64,000 bases of DNA from Mesorhizobium sp. 1M-11. Its GTDB lineage: Bacteria > Pseudomonadota > Alphaproteobacteria > Rhizobiales > Rhizobiaceae. The notes under the pieces are model-generated. The model was not told the DNA's origin. It ran no database searches and saw only the letters and a list, made by a program, of their open reading frames with translations. Shown one piece after another: positions 1-8,261 of this stretch (its first letter is position 1; every line of letters starts with the position of its first letter). The DNA is taken from positions 1-64,000 of the forward strand of contig NZ_LJSD01000062.1 of NCBI RefSeq assembly GCF_001303895.1. Direction: 5' to 3'. Made by a program: the position numbers and the translations under genes.

Positions 1-1139
<1,139 letters not shown>

Positions 1140-1477
1140 AGTCTCTTTCCTTGGACGTCCTGGACCTACGTTCAGTCGGATGCGCGGCGATTAGCGACAA
1201 AGGCCGCAAAACACAAGCCTCTTGTGGCCGGCGCCGGAACCGCACGCCCGGATGGAGCAGGATCAGTGCTGTGGATTTGCCTGGAATGTAGGAATTCAAA
1301 CCTAGTTCGCAAGAGCCGCTCGGCAAGGTGAACCGTTCACAGACAACCAACGATCTCGTGACGGCGCGCGATCAGGTCGTGATTGGAAGCCGGCCAAGCT
1401 CCGGCACATATCCGTCATGCCTGCGGACGGTGCTTTCAGAAACCGGCTGCCGGTTGGAAATCAAGGAGTTTTCGTCC
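1140..1477. other. Intergenic region between tuf and a small secreted-protein gene
   Basis: This gap holds the divergent control regions of tuf (minus) and the small exported protein (plus). Apart from the weak tuf promoter candidate I see no convincing gene; open frames here lack a ribosome-binding site and recognisable composition. Confidence 0.5.
1285..1312 (-). promoter_or_regulatory. Candidate tuf promoter
   Basis: On the minus strand a TTGCGA element (1312-1307) lies 16 nt upstream of TACATT (1290-1285). This would start transcription near 1278 and leave a leader of about 140 nt before the tuf ATG. The match to the housekeeping consensus is only moderate. Confidence 0.3.
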
Positions 1478-1711
1478 ATGAACAAGATCGTTCTCACCGC
1501 AGCCGCCCTGCTGGTTGCCGCTTCGGGCAGTGCCTTCGCCGCCAATACGACGCATGTGCAGAAGACCAGCCGCCATGTCGTCGAACAGGTCGATCATACG
1601 CGCACTTCTTCAATCGCATCACCGATGGCCGCGCCACGCGTCTCGCCGACCGACCAGGATCCATTCACCATGCCGGACCCCGGCTATGGCCAGGGCATCT
1701 GGGGCCAATAA
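1478..1711 (+). CDS. Small secreted hypothetical protein
   Basis: A 77-residue protein of unknown function. The N-terminus MNKIVLTAAALLVAAS followed by SAFA-A is a clear Sec signal peptide with cleavage after about residue 21. The mature part is only about 55 residues, polar, with a proline- and glycine-rich end (PDPGYGQGIWGQ). ATG at 1478 is preceded by AAGGAG with good spacing, which decides this start over longer in-frame options beginning at 1328. A strong intrinsic terminator follows directly, so it is probably a monocistronic periplasmic protein. I do not recognise the family. Confidence 0.7.
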   Translation: MNKIVLTAAALLVAASGSAFAANTTHVQKTSRHVVEQVDHTRTSSIASPMAAPRVSPTDQDPFTMPDPGYGQGIWGQ

Positions 1712-1728
1712 GCTTTGTCAGGATCAAA

Positions 1729-1766
1729 GAAGGGCCGCGCGACTATCGTCCGCGGCCCTTCTTGTT
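1729..1766 (+). terminator. Intrinsic terminator of the small secreted-protein gene
   Basis: An 11-bp perfect stem (GAAGGGCCGCG at 1729-1739 with CGCGGCCCTTC at 1751-1761) is followed by TTGTTG. It lies 17 nt after the stop codon at 1711. Confidence 0.85.
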
Positions 1767-1803
1767 GTCCTCGCCTTGTCCCATCGGGAGGCGGCGAGAG
1801 ATG

Positions 1804-2058
1804 CTAGGCGCGTCGCCCATTGATGGCGTGATAGCCCCACAGAACCACGATCGCACCGATCACGGCGACGATCAGGCTGTAGATGTTGAGCCCCGTGACG
1901 CCCGAAGCGCCAAAGGCGCTGAAGATCACACCACCGACAATCGCGCCGACGATGCCGAGCACGATATCCATCAGGAAACCCTGACCACTCTTGTTGACGA
2001 TTTTACTGCCGATGAAGCCGGCGATGACGCCGAGGATAATCCAGCTGATGATTCCCAT
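1804..2058 (-). CDS. GlsB/YeaQ/YmgE family stress-associated membrane protein
   Basis: An 84-residue integral membrane protein with three hydrophobic segments (about residues 3-20, 29-49 and 56-78). The glycine-rich pattern MGIISWIILGVIAG and FLMDIVLGIVGAIVGG is typical of the transglycosylase-associated GlsB/YeaQ family, which is linked to general stress but has no known reaction. The start at 2058 is chosen because CGGAG stands 7-8 nt upstream; an in-frame ATG 20 codons earlier would add a polar, non-conserved stretch. It sits in a group of small stress proteins (DUF937, DUF982, DUF883-like), which suggests a shared stress role. Confidence 0.88.
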   Translation of the reverse strand: MGIISWIILGVIAGFIGSKIVNKSGQGFLMDIVLGIVGAIVGGVIFSAFGASGVTGLNIYSLIVAVIGAIVVLWGYHAINGRRA

Positions 2059-2205
2059 TGTGCTGCTCCGTTCGCCCCCAGGCAGGCGGAGACTTCCATA
2101 GGACGTCGCAAAGCTCAAGCTCGTCTTGAAATTGTCGTGCAGAGGGGCAATTGTCGGATTGGGCCGGACTGAGTGGGCCAGGGCTGTTCACAATGGAGAT
2201 CCACG

Positions 2206-2655
2206 ATGGGACTGTTCGACAACGCCGTTCCAGGCGGCAACATCACGAAACCTCTGATGATCGCGCTGGGCGCCTTGCTGGTGGGCAAAATGCTCGGCGG
2301 AGGCGGTTCGGCACAGCAGCAGGCGCCTGAACCCGCAGCACCCGGCGATACCGGCGCAGACGGCGGCCTGCTGGGCGGCGGTCTTGGCGGCCTGCTCGAC
2401 AAGCTGAAGAATGCCGGTCACGGTCAGGTCGCGGATTCCTGGGTCGGCACCGGCCAGAACCAGTCGATCGAGCCCGGCACGCTCGGCAAGGCGTTGGGGC
2501 CGCAGGTGATCCGCGAGATCGCTGCCCGTACCGGTCTCGATGAGCAGGAACTTCTGAAGCAGCTCTCCAGCGCACTGCCGGGTGTCGTCGACAAGCTGAC
2601 GCCGAACGGTCAGGTGCCCTCGCGCAACCAGCTCGAATCGCTGTTCGGCAACTGA
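2206..2655 (+). CDS. YidB-like DUF937 family protein
   Basis: A 149-residue protein of the YidB/DUF937 family, whose function is unknown. It begins MGLFDNAVPGG, has a short hydrophobic and glycine-rich stretch at about 14-28 and a Gly-rich linker at about 48-62 (GGLLGGGLGGLL). The C-terminal half carries the family signature: SWVGTGQNQSIEP, then LGPQVIREIAARTGLDEQELLKQLSSALPGVV read in two steps, and the end LESLFGN. ATG at 2206 follows a GGAG sequence about 10 nt upstream. It is followed by an intrinsic terminator at 2682 and is probably monocistronic. Confidence 0.85.
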   Translation: MGLFDNAVPGGNITKPLMIALGALLVGKMLGGGGSAQQQAPEPAAPGDTGADGGLLGGGLGGLLDKLKNAGHGQVADSWVGTGQNQSIEPGTLGKALGPQVIREIAARTGLDEQELLKQLSSALPGVVDKLTPNGQVPSRNQLESLFGN

Positions 2656-2681
2656 GTTTCGAACTCTTCCTTGGGATGAAG

Positions 2682-2707
2682 ACGGGCGCTCGGCGCCCGT
2701 TTTTGTT
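2682..2707 (+). terminator. Intrinsic terminator after the DUF937 gene
   Basis: A perfect 8-bp stem ACGGGCGC/GCGCCCGT with a TCG loop is followed by TTTTTGTTT. It lies 27 nt after the stop at 2655. Confidence 0.9.
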
Positions 2708-2892
2708 TGAACGATCGACCTGCCTGCAGCCTGGTTCCTAATCGCTGGGACCTCTGCCACCCAGCCAGCGCAGCGACTAAATCGGTTCCATCACACATCC
2801 ACACGATCCCGTCTCCATTTGTGACGAGGCCGACCATTTCCTTGCCCCTTTTGGGCAGTCAAAAGGCGCCATCATCAAGGAGACGGATATCC

Positions 2893-3189
2893 ATGACCGA
2901 CCTTCGTTTCGACAATCCTGTTTCGATTTTCATGGGCCTCGGCTTTCCGCGCGACGTCGAAAACGTGCTCGAAGCTTATGACGTGCTGCTTGAATGGAAC
3001 GGCACACGCGACGACGACCATGCAGCGGCAATCGCCTCCTGTCGCGACGCCATCGCCCGCGTGCAGCCTGCTGCAGAGGCTCGCGATGCCTTCGAGCGCT
3101 TTGCACATAACAAAGGCATCCTGACCGAGGAGGCGCTCGATCGCGCCGCGCTCACGGTGGCACAGGAATGGGGGCGGTTGAGCGCCTAG
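2893..3189 (+). CDS. DUF982 domain-containing protein
   Basis: A 98-residue soluble protein resembling the DUF982 family, small proteins almost confined to rhizobia and usually of unknown function. Family-like features are VEAYDVLLEWNG-type helices, the segment AAAIASCRDAIA (about residues 51-62) and an A-rich C-terminal helix. ATG at 2893 is preceded by AAGGAGACGG; longer in-frame readings start inside the upstream terminator region and are rejected. A terminator follows at 3228. The family assignment rests on pattern, not on a search. Confidence 0.65.
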   Translation: MTDLRFDNPVSIFMGLGFPRDVENVLEAYDVLLEWNGTRDDDHAAAIASCRDAIARVQPAAEARDAFERFAHNKGILTEEALDRAALTVAQEWGRLSA

Positions 3190-3227
3190 GCCCTCGAACG
3201 CTCGCTGAAGTCTGAAACCATCACATG

Positions 3228-3265
3228 ACGCCGCCATCTGGTCAGCCAGTGGCGGCGTTTTTTGT
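3228..3265 (+). terminator. Intrinsic terminator after the DUF982 gene
   Basis: Stem ACGCCGCCA(C/T)... pairs with TGGCGGCGT, enclosing an inner CTGG/CCAG stem, and is followed by TTTTTTG. It begins 38 nt after the stop codon at 3189. Confidence 0.85.
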
Positions 3266-3344
3266 GGCCTGCAGCGGACCGAAACATCCGCCAGCCTTTG
3301 TAACATGTTGTCAGATAAAATTATTTCTCACCTCGTTCAATTTA

Positions 3345-3370
3345 GGAACGAACCGCTCACCTCCTCCGTT
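3345..3370 (+). promoter_or_regulatory. EcfG (general stress sigma factor) type promoter
   Basis: GGAAC at 3345-3349 and CGTT at 3367-3370 are separated by 17 nt, an exact match to the alphaproteobacterial EcfG consensus GGAAC-N16/17-CGTT. Transcription would start near 3378, 25 nt before the ATG of the DUF883-like gene at 3403. Confidence 0.75.
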
Positions 3371-3402
3371 TCGACTGTGTATCACGATCAGAGGAGTGTG
3401 GA

Positions 3403-3756
3403 ATGGTTGCTACATCCAAACAAACGCACACGAACGGAACCGACATCCAGGCAGCGCTTGAGGGGCAGCTCGCGGAACTGCGCCGCGAGGTCGCAAAGCT
3501 CAACAAGTCTCTGGCCACTCGCGGCACCGAAGCAGTCGACGACGCCCTGGATCACGCCGACAACAGCTATCGCGCCGCATCGGCAACCGCTGCAAAGGCC
3601 ATGCGCCATCTGCGCAGCCAGGCGCATTCGGTTTCAGAGACAGCAAGGGAGAACCCACGCGCCACAACCGCCGTTGTCGCAGTGGTTGGCGTGTTGGCTC
3701 TGCTTGCAGGGATGGCCTTGGCGAGATCCCACAACGGCAGGGATAGTTACTGGTAG
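3403..3756 (+). CDS. DUF883-like (ElaB/YqjD-type) membrane-anchored stress protein
   Basis: A 117-residue protein with the layout of ElaB/YqjD proteins: a long polar, probably helical N-terminal region (about 15-80; repeated heptad-like Leu/Ala positions and ENPRATTAVVA) followed by one C-terminal transmembrane segment (about 88-107, VVAVVGVLALLAGMALA) and a short polar tail. E. coli relatives bind ribosomes at the inner membrane in stationary phase; that is family knowledge and not shown here. ATG at 3403 follows GGAGTGTGGA. An EcfG promoter directly upstream places it in the general stress response. The tiny membrane gene at 3801 follows 44 nt later and may be co-transcribed. Confidence 0.8.
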   Translation: MVATSKQTHTNGTDIQAALEGQLAELRREVAKLNKSLATRGTEAVDDALDHADNSYRAASATAAKAMRHLRSQAHSVSETARENPRATTAVVAVVGVLALLAGMALARSHNGRDSYW

Positions 3757-3800
3757 CCAGTTTAGCGCCTTGTCTGTCCTAACCGCGTGAGGAGATTGAT

Positions 3801-3968
3801 ATGGCTGCTTCCATGCTGATCAGCATCCTGATCACCTTCCTGGTGATCATTCTGGTGCTTTATCTCGTACAGCGTTTGCCGCTCGACGGCCGCATCCGGC
3901 AGATCGTGCAGATCATCGTGATTCTGATCGGCATCGTCTCGCTGCTCAAATATCTGGCGGTGTTCTAG
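3801..3968 (+). CDS. Very small two-span membrane protein (Thivi_2564-like)
   Basis: A 55-residue protein with two hydrophobic helices (about residues 5-24 and 34-54) joined by the short loop RLPLDGRIRQ. The two-helix pattern with a P-L/M-D-G-x-I turn resembles the tiny Thivi_2564-type membrane proteins; function unknown. ATG at 3801 has an excellent GAGGAG ribosome-binding site at about -10. It lies 44 nt after the DUF883-like gene and probably shares its EcfG-driven transcript. The hydrophobic coding pattern is kept throughout, which supports a real gene despite its size. Confidence 0.75.
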   Translation: MAASMLISILITFLVIILVLYLVQRLPLDGRIRQIVQIIVILIGIVSLLKYLAVF

Positions 3969-3985
3969 TCAATCGCCGCTGACAG

Positions 3986-4013
3986 TTGGCGTCTCCTCCA
4001 GCGGAGGCGCCAA
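3986..4013 (+). terminator. Hairpin, possible terminator, after the small membrane gene
   Basis: An 11-bp stem with one G-T pair (TTGGCGTCTCC at 3986-3996 with GGAGGCGCCAA at 4003-4013) lies 17 nt after the stop at 3968. There is no long T-run after it, so termination would be weak. Confidence 0.5.
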
Positions 4014-4085
4014 TTCCAGATAGAGACAATATCAGCCGCGCACTTCGCAGCGGTCTTTTCCTTCTGGAAATTGGCTGAGGTAAAC

Positions 4086-4159
4086 TGGAGCGGGTACCGG
4101 GAATCGAACCCGGGTATTCAGCTTGGAAGGCTGCTGCTCTACCATTGAGCTACACCCGC
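4086..4159 (-). tRNA. tRNA-Gly (anticodon TCC)
   Basis: A complete cloverleaf can be drawn on the minus strand: acceptor GCGGGTG pairs with the 3' TACCCGC, the T-arm contains GGTTCGATTCC and the anticodon loop CTTCCAA gives TCC (glycine). The CCA end is encoded (4088-4086). It lies 114 nt downstream of tRNA-Tyr on the same strand and is probably part of the same transcript. Confidence 0.97.
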
Positions 4160-4273
4160 TTCGCGTCCGCATCCATAGATGAGATGGCGGCGATCCGGAA
4201 GCCCGTTCCGCAAGAAATTTGGCCGACTGCAAGGGCAGATGCCCTGCCAGGCCATATTCCCGTGAAGAAGAAG

Positions 4274-4358
4274 TGGTGGGAGAAGTAGGACTCGAACCTA
4301 CGAAGGCTTAGCCAGCGGATTTACAGTCCGCCCCCTTTGCCGCTCGGGACATTCTCCC
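4274..4358 (-). tRNA. tRNA-Tyr (anticodon GTA)
   Basis: A class II tRNA of 85 nt with encoded CCA. Acceptor GGGAGAA pairs with TTCTCCC, the anticodon stem-loop GCGGACTGTAAATCCGC gives GTA (tyrosine), there is a long variable arm, and the T-arm contains GGTTCGAGTCC. tRNA-Tyr followed by tRNA-Gly upstream of tuf is an old bacterial arrangement; here the stress-gene cluster intervenes. Confidence 0.97.
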
Positions 4359-4407
4359 TGAACCGTGGCCTGCCCTTTACGGGATCGGCCGGCCGGAAAC
4401 CGGGTGC

Positions 4408-4436
4408 CTTATGGCGGTTGAGGTTCGGCCTGTCAA
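4408..4436 (-). promoter_or_regulatory. Promoter of the tRNA-Tyr/tRNA-Gly unit
   Basis: On the minus strand a perfect TTGACA (4436-4431) is followed after 17 nt by CATAAG (4413-4408). The predicted start, near 4401, is about 43 nt before the 5' end of tRNA-Tyr. The rest of the gap 4359-4579 holds nothing else I can recognise. Confidence 0.6.
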
Positions 4437-4579
4437 CCACGGCCGACAACCGTCAGGATGATTTTCTTCATATGGAGCGGCAGCTGCGTAAAACCAGGGT
4501 GCACAAACCTGTCGCGGCTAAGATGACGGGGGCAAAATGCGACGTCTTGTCGACGCCGCATCAGGCCGAGCCAAAGCCC

Positions 4580-5893
4580 TCAGTTCATCACCGGACGGCC
4601 GTCCTGACGGTAAATCTCGCCATCCTTCATGACAAAATCAACGGTCATCACCGCCTTGATATCGGCTACAGGATCGGCCGGCAGTGCAATGATATCCGCG
4701 CGTTTGCCGGGCTCGATCACCCCCTGATCCTCGACGCCCAGTACCTCGGCCGCCGAGATCGTCGCCGCCTTCAACGCCTCGGCTGGCGGCATACCGGCTT
4801 CGACGAGGTAAATGAACTCGCGCGCATTGTCGCCATGCGGGCCGACGCCCATGTCGGTACCGAACCCGATCTTCACGCCGGCCTTGTAAGCCTTGCCAGC
4901 CGTCTGCTGGATAAGGGCGCCGATCCTTTCGGCCTTCACCCGCACGACCTCAGGGAAATAACCCGGCGTCTTGGCCTTGTCGGCCACGAACCGCCCTGCA
5001 TAGATGGTCGGCACATACCAGGTGCCCTTCTCCTTCATCATGCCCATGATTTCGTCGGTCATGTAGGTTCCATGCTCGATACTGGTCACACCGGCTTCGA
5101 CAGCCCGCTTCATGCCTTCGGTGCCGTGAGCATGCGCCGCGACTTTGAAGCCGTAGTCCTTCGCGGCTTCCACAATCGACTTCACCTCATCGACCGTGAA
5201 CTGCGGTGCGTCACCCGATTTGGCAACGGAAAGCACGCCCCCCGTCGCAGTAATCTTGATAACATCGCTGCGATCCTTGTAGCGCTGACGCACCGCCTGG
5301 CGAGCGTCCTCAACCGAATTGACCACGCCCTCCGTCGGACCGGGTGGACCGATCAGATGCGACAGCTCGGAATTGTAGCCATTGGTGGGGTCGGCATGGC
5401 CGCCCGTGGTGGCGATGCTCTTACCTGCAGCAAAGATGCGCGGACCGCGAACCAGCTTTTGGCTGATGGCATCGCGCAGATGCGGCGCGACTTCGCCTCC
5501 AAGGTCGCGTACGCTGGTGAAGCCGGCTTGCAACGTCTTCTCGGCATAGTGAACGCTGCGGAATCCAAAATCGACGTCGTCCAGCCGGAATTCTTCCTCA
5601 TAGCTCTTCGGATTGGACTGGTCGGTGATGTGGACGTGCAGGTCGGTCCAGCCCGGCAGACAGGTGCGCCCGCTCAAATCAACGACAGCTGCATCCTTCA
5701 CCTCAGCCTTGCCCGGTAGCACTTCGTCGATCTTGCCGTCACGCACGACGATCGAACGTGCATCCAGCATCGTGCCTGTGCGCGAATCGAACAGCTTGCC
5801 ACAATGCAGTACGGAGACGGTTTCGGCAGCCTGCGCGGCGGGGACGGAAACCGTCGTCAACGCCAGAGCCAGCAATCCACGGTTCAAATACAC
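4580..5893 (-). CDS. Exported metal-dependent amidohydrolase (imidazolonepropionase-like)
   Basis: A 437-residue amidohydrolase-superfamily protein, of the type often annotated as Xaa-Pro dipeptidase or imidazolonepropionase-like hydrolase. Metal-site residues are visible: HxH in LHVHI (about 86/88), Lys in VIKITATGG (about 213), His in AAHAHG (about 254), His in SIEHGTYM (about 274) and Asp in GFGTDMG (about 347). An N-terminal Sec signal (LLALALTTVSVPAAQA-A) points to the periplasm. The start is taken as GTG at 5893 because GGGAGG stands 6 nt before it; an ATG 16 codons upstream would spoil the signal peptide. Substrate unknown. It is a single gene between the tRNAs and rlmB, transcribed away from rlmB. 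Confidence 0.88.
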   Translation of the reverse strand: MYLNRGLLALALTTVSVPAAQAAETVSVLHCGKLFDSRTGTMLDARSIVVRDGKIDEVLPGKAEVKDAAVVDLSGRTCLPGWTDLHVHITDQSNPKSYEEEFRLDDVDFGFRSVHYAEKTLQAGFTSVRDLGGEVAPHLRDAISQKLVRGPRIFAAGKSIATTGGHADPTNGYNSELSHLIGPPGPTEGVVNSVEDARQAVRQRYKDRSDVIKITATGGVLSVAKSGDAPQFTVDEVKSIVEAAKDYGFKVAAHAHGTEGMKRAVEAGVTSIEHGTYMTDEIMGMMKEKGTWYVPTIYAGRFVADKAKTPGYFPEVVRVKAERIGALIQQTAGKAYKAGVKIGFGTDMGVGPHGDNAREFIYLVEAGMPPAEALKAATISAAEVLGVEDQGVIEPGKRADIIALPADPVADIKAVMTVDFVMKDGEIYRQDGRPVMN

Positions 5894-6117
5894 TGTAGTC
5901 CTCCCATGAAATGAAAGTCGCAGTGCCTCCCGCTGCATCAACGTAGCCGCAGCTCATCGGCGGACAAGCCGAAACGCTTGGTCCAAAACGATCTCTTCCC
6001 GTTCCAAGCTGGCTATCTTTGCGACCGCCTCAAAAGAAAAGCCGCTGCACCGGTTTACTTTTGGACGCAGCCGCGACATCTCGATAAAACCGCGCCTGCG
6101 CAATCGGAGCCGCCTCG

Positions 6118-6966
6118 ATGAGCAACGACACCAAGAAGGGAACGCCGAAGGACAGCCACTACGCGCGGCTGCGGCGCGCGCACCGCGAGGACAAGAGCGG
6201 TGGGGCTCCCGGTTTCCGCCCCCGTCCCAAGGTCGCGCCGGGCGAAGGACCGGCAGACGGGCTGGTCCGGCTCTATGGGCTGCACACAGTGCGTGCCGCC
6301 CTCGACAATCCGGGCCGCCGCATCCGCTCCATGCTGGTTACGCGTAATGCTCTGGAACGGCTCGGCATTTCCGACATGGCGGCCCTGCCCTTCAAGGCGG
6401 AACTGGTCGAGCCGCGTGACATCGACAAGCTGACTGGATCTGACGCCGTGCATCAAGGTGTTCTGGTCGAGGCGGAACCGCTGAAGCCAAAACGGCTCGA
6501 CGCGCTTGGCGACAGCAACCTTGTGCTGGTGCTCGATCAGGTCACCGATCCGCACAATGTCGGCGCCATCCTGCGCTCGGCCGTGGCCTTCGGTGCCGGC
6601 GCGCTGATCACCACCGCGCGCCACAGCCCGCAGGAAAGCGGCGTGCTGGCGAAATCGGCATCCGGCGCGCTGGAACATATCGATCATATCGAGGTGAAGA
6701 ACCTCGCGGACGCACTCGGTGAACTGCACGAGGCGGGATTTCAAACGATCGGCCTCGATTCGGACGGCTCGGCGGAGCTCGAAAAAACCTTCTCGGGCGA
6801 CAGGATCGCCCTGGTGCTGGGTGCCGAAGGCAAGGGCCTGCGCCAGAAGACTCGCGAAACGGTGACCGCACTGGCCAGGCTCGACATGCCGGGCGCCATC
6901 CGTTCGCTCAACGTCTCCAACGCCGCCGCGGTGGCTCTTTACGCAGTACGCCGGTTTCTGGGCTGA
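6118..6966 (+). CDS. rlmB: 23S rRNA 2'-O-ribose methyltransferase, TrmH/RlmB family
   Basis: A 282-residue SpoU/TrmH-family enzyme that methylates a guanosine ribose of 23S rRNA (G2251 in E. coli) using S-adenosylmethionine. An extended basic N-terminal stretch (1-45) precedes the substrate-binding domain (about 50-120, with LYGLHTVRAAL), and the SPOUT domain has all three motifs: DPHNVGAILRSA (about 143-154), LVLGAEGKGLR (about 233-243) and IRSLNVSNAAAVALY (about 258-272). ATG at 6118. The gene stands alone, divergent from the amidohydrolase, near tRNA-Tyr as in other rhizobia. Confidence 0.93.
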   Translation: MSNDTKKGTPKDSHYARLRRAHREDKSGGAPGFRPRPKVAPGEGPADGLVRLYGLHTVRAALDNPGRRIRSMLVTRNALERLGISDMAALPFKAELVEPRDIDKLTGSDAVHQGVLVEAEPLKPKRLDALGDSNLVLVLDQVTDPHNVGAILRSAVAFGAGALITTARHSPQESGVLAKSASGALEHIDHIEVKNLADALGELHEAGFQTIGLDSDGSAELEKTFSGDRIALVLGAEGKGLRQKTRETVTALARLDMPGAIRSLNVSNAAAVALYAVRRFLG

Positions 6967-6978
6967 GGCACACCCACC

Positions 6979-7010
6979 AAAAAGAACGCCCTCGCGTTGG
7001 GACCGAGGGC
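6979..7010 (-). terminator. Orphan minus-strand intrinsic terminator
   Basis: Stem GCCCTCG (7010-7004) with CGAGGGC (6994-6988), a 9-nt loop, then GTTCTTTTTGG. On the plus strand there is no T-run, so it does not serve rlmB. Confidence 0.6.
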
Positions 7011-7246
7011 AAGGGCTTGCGCCTGAATATGAAACCCTCGTTCAAGCGAGCCCTTCCGAGCATCCGCCAAACCGGGTTGTGATGATCGATCCACCTCGCC
7101 GAGACACGAGGCCTCGACGAGGTGGCCCTAAAGGCGGTCCGCCGCTCCCAGCTGAACCGCAATCGGGAACCTCACTCCTTCGGAGCCGCCGGGCGTCATC
7201 TCCTCCTGGGGCACATCGTGCCAGAAGACGCTTCAAAGCAGGCTTC

Positions 7247-7276
7247 AAAAAAGGGCGCATCCCGAGGGATGCGCCC
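7247..7276 (-). terminator. Intrinsic terminator of glxR
   Basis: A perfect GC-rich inverted repeat GGGCGCATCC/GGATGCGCCC on the minus strand is followed by TTTTTT. It begins 21 nt after the glxR stop codon. Confidence 0.92.
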
Positions 7277-7296
7277 AGGGAGAGGTCCCCTGAAGG

Positions 7297-8181
7297 TCAG
7301 GCCACCGGATGCCCAGCCATCAGCTCCAGCGCCTTGACCACGCCAGAGTGATCGTCCTTGGCCCCGCCATTGGCTGCGCAGGTGTTGAAGAGCTGCTGCG
7401 TGGTCGAGGTGTTGGGCAAAGCAACACCCAGCGATTTCGCGCCTTCCAAAGCAAGGTTCAGATCTTTCTGATGCAATTCGATGCGGAAACCCGGGTCGAA
7501 GGTGCGCTTGATCATGCGCTCGCCGTGAACTTCCAGGATACGCGAATTGGCGAGACCGCCCATCAGTGCCTGGCGCACCTTGGCCGGATCGGCACCCGCC
7601 TTCGAAGCGAACACAAGCGCCTCGGCAACGGCTTCGATGGTGAGCGCGACGATGATCTGGTTGGCCACCTTGGCTGTCTGGCCGGAGCCGTTCGGGCCGA
7701 CAAGGGTGATGTTCTTGCCAAGCTTGTCAAAGATCGGCTTGGCGCGATCGAACGAGACTTCCTCGCCGCCGACCATGATGGCGAGCGATGCGGCCTTGGC
7801 GCCGACTTCGCCACCTGAAACCGGAGCGTCGAGATAGTCCGCACCCGTCGCTTTGACCTTGGCGGCGAACTCCTTGGTGAAGATCGGCGAGATCGAGCTC
7901 ATGTCGACGACCAGCTTGCCCTTCGACAGACCCTCGGCGACGCCCTTGGCACCGAACAGCACCTCATCGACCTGCGGCGTGTCCGGGACCATCAGGATGA
8001 TGATGTCGGCAGCACGCGCCACCGCGTCATTGCCGGTAACGACCTTGATGCCCTTGGCTGAAAGCTCCGGCGCCGGCTTCGCGAAATGATCCGTGGTCAC
8101 CACCTCATAGCCGGCGTCGAGCAGATGCCCCGCCATCGGCGTACCCATGATGCCCAGGCCGATGAAACCGATCTTTTCCAT
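7297..8181 (-). CDS. glxR: Tartronate semialdehyde reductase (2-hydroxy-3-oxopropionate reductase)
   Basis: A 294-residue member of the beta-hydroxyacid dehydrogenase family, which reduces tartronate semialdehyde to D-glycerate with NAD(P)H. The Rossmann motif GFIGLGIMGTPMA is at residues 5-17, the substrate-binding DAPVSGGEVGA at about 117-127, and the catalytic Lys lies in NGSGQTAKVANQI (about 170). The start is ATG 8181, preceded by AGGAC, rather than an ATG eight codons upstream. As the last gene of gcl-hyi-glxR it completes conversion of two glyoxylates to glycerate. The glycerate kinase needed next is not in this window. Confidence 0.93.
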   Translation of the reverse strand: MEKIGFIGLGIMGTPMAGHLLDAGYEVVTTDHFAKPAPELSAKGIKVVTGNDAVARAADIIILMVPDTPQVDEVLFGAKGVAEGLSKGKLVVDMSSISPIFTKEFAAKVKATGADYLDAPVSGGEVGAKAASLAIMVGGEEVSFDRAKPIFDKLGKNITLVGPNGSGQTAKVANQIIVALTIEAVAEALVFASKAGADPAKVRQALMGGLANSRILEVHGERMIKRTFDPGFRIELHQKDLNLALEGAKSLGVALPNTSTTQQLFNTCAANGGAKDDHSGVVKALELMAGHPVA

Positions 8182-8261
8182 TGTGATTGTCCTTTCGTCC
8201 GTCATCCTCCGCCAGTCGGCTCGCGCCGCTGGATGAGGTAAAGTATTTGTCGAGCGGGCGG

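Larger units (their letters stand above)
6967..7296 (-). ncRNA. Possible structured small RNA (minus strand), no protein gene seen
   Basis: This 330-bp gap holds no convincing gene but several stem-loops: CCACCTCG/CGAGGTGG around 7091-7125 and CTCG/CGAG around 7038-7051. It also contains an intrinsic terminator facing the minus strand (stem GCCCTCG/CGAGGGC at 7010-6988, then TTCTTTTT). glxR already has its own terminator at 7247-7276, so the second one must end some other minus-strand transcript, perhaps a small RNA of about 200-250 nt starting within 7011-7250. No clear promoter was found. Confidence 0.3.

Noticed and set aside
7042..7260. 72-codon minus-strand frame and a 23-codon frame with AGGAGG at about 7205, in the glxR-rlmB gap
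   Set aside because: Arg/Gly/Pro-rich composition like a random GC-rich frame; in the short one AGGAGG is only 2 nt from the ATG, too close to work well.
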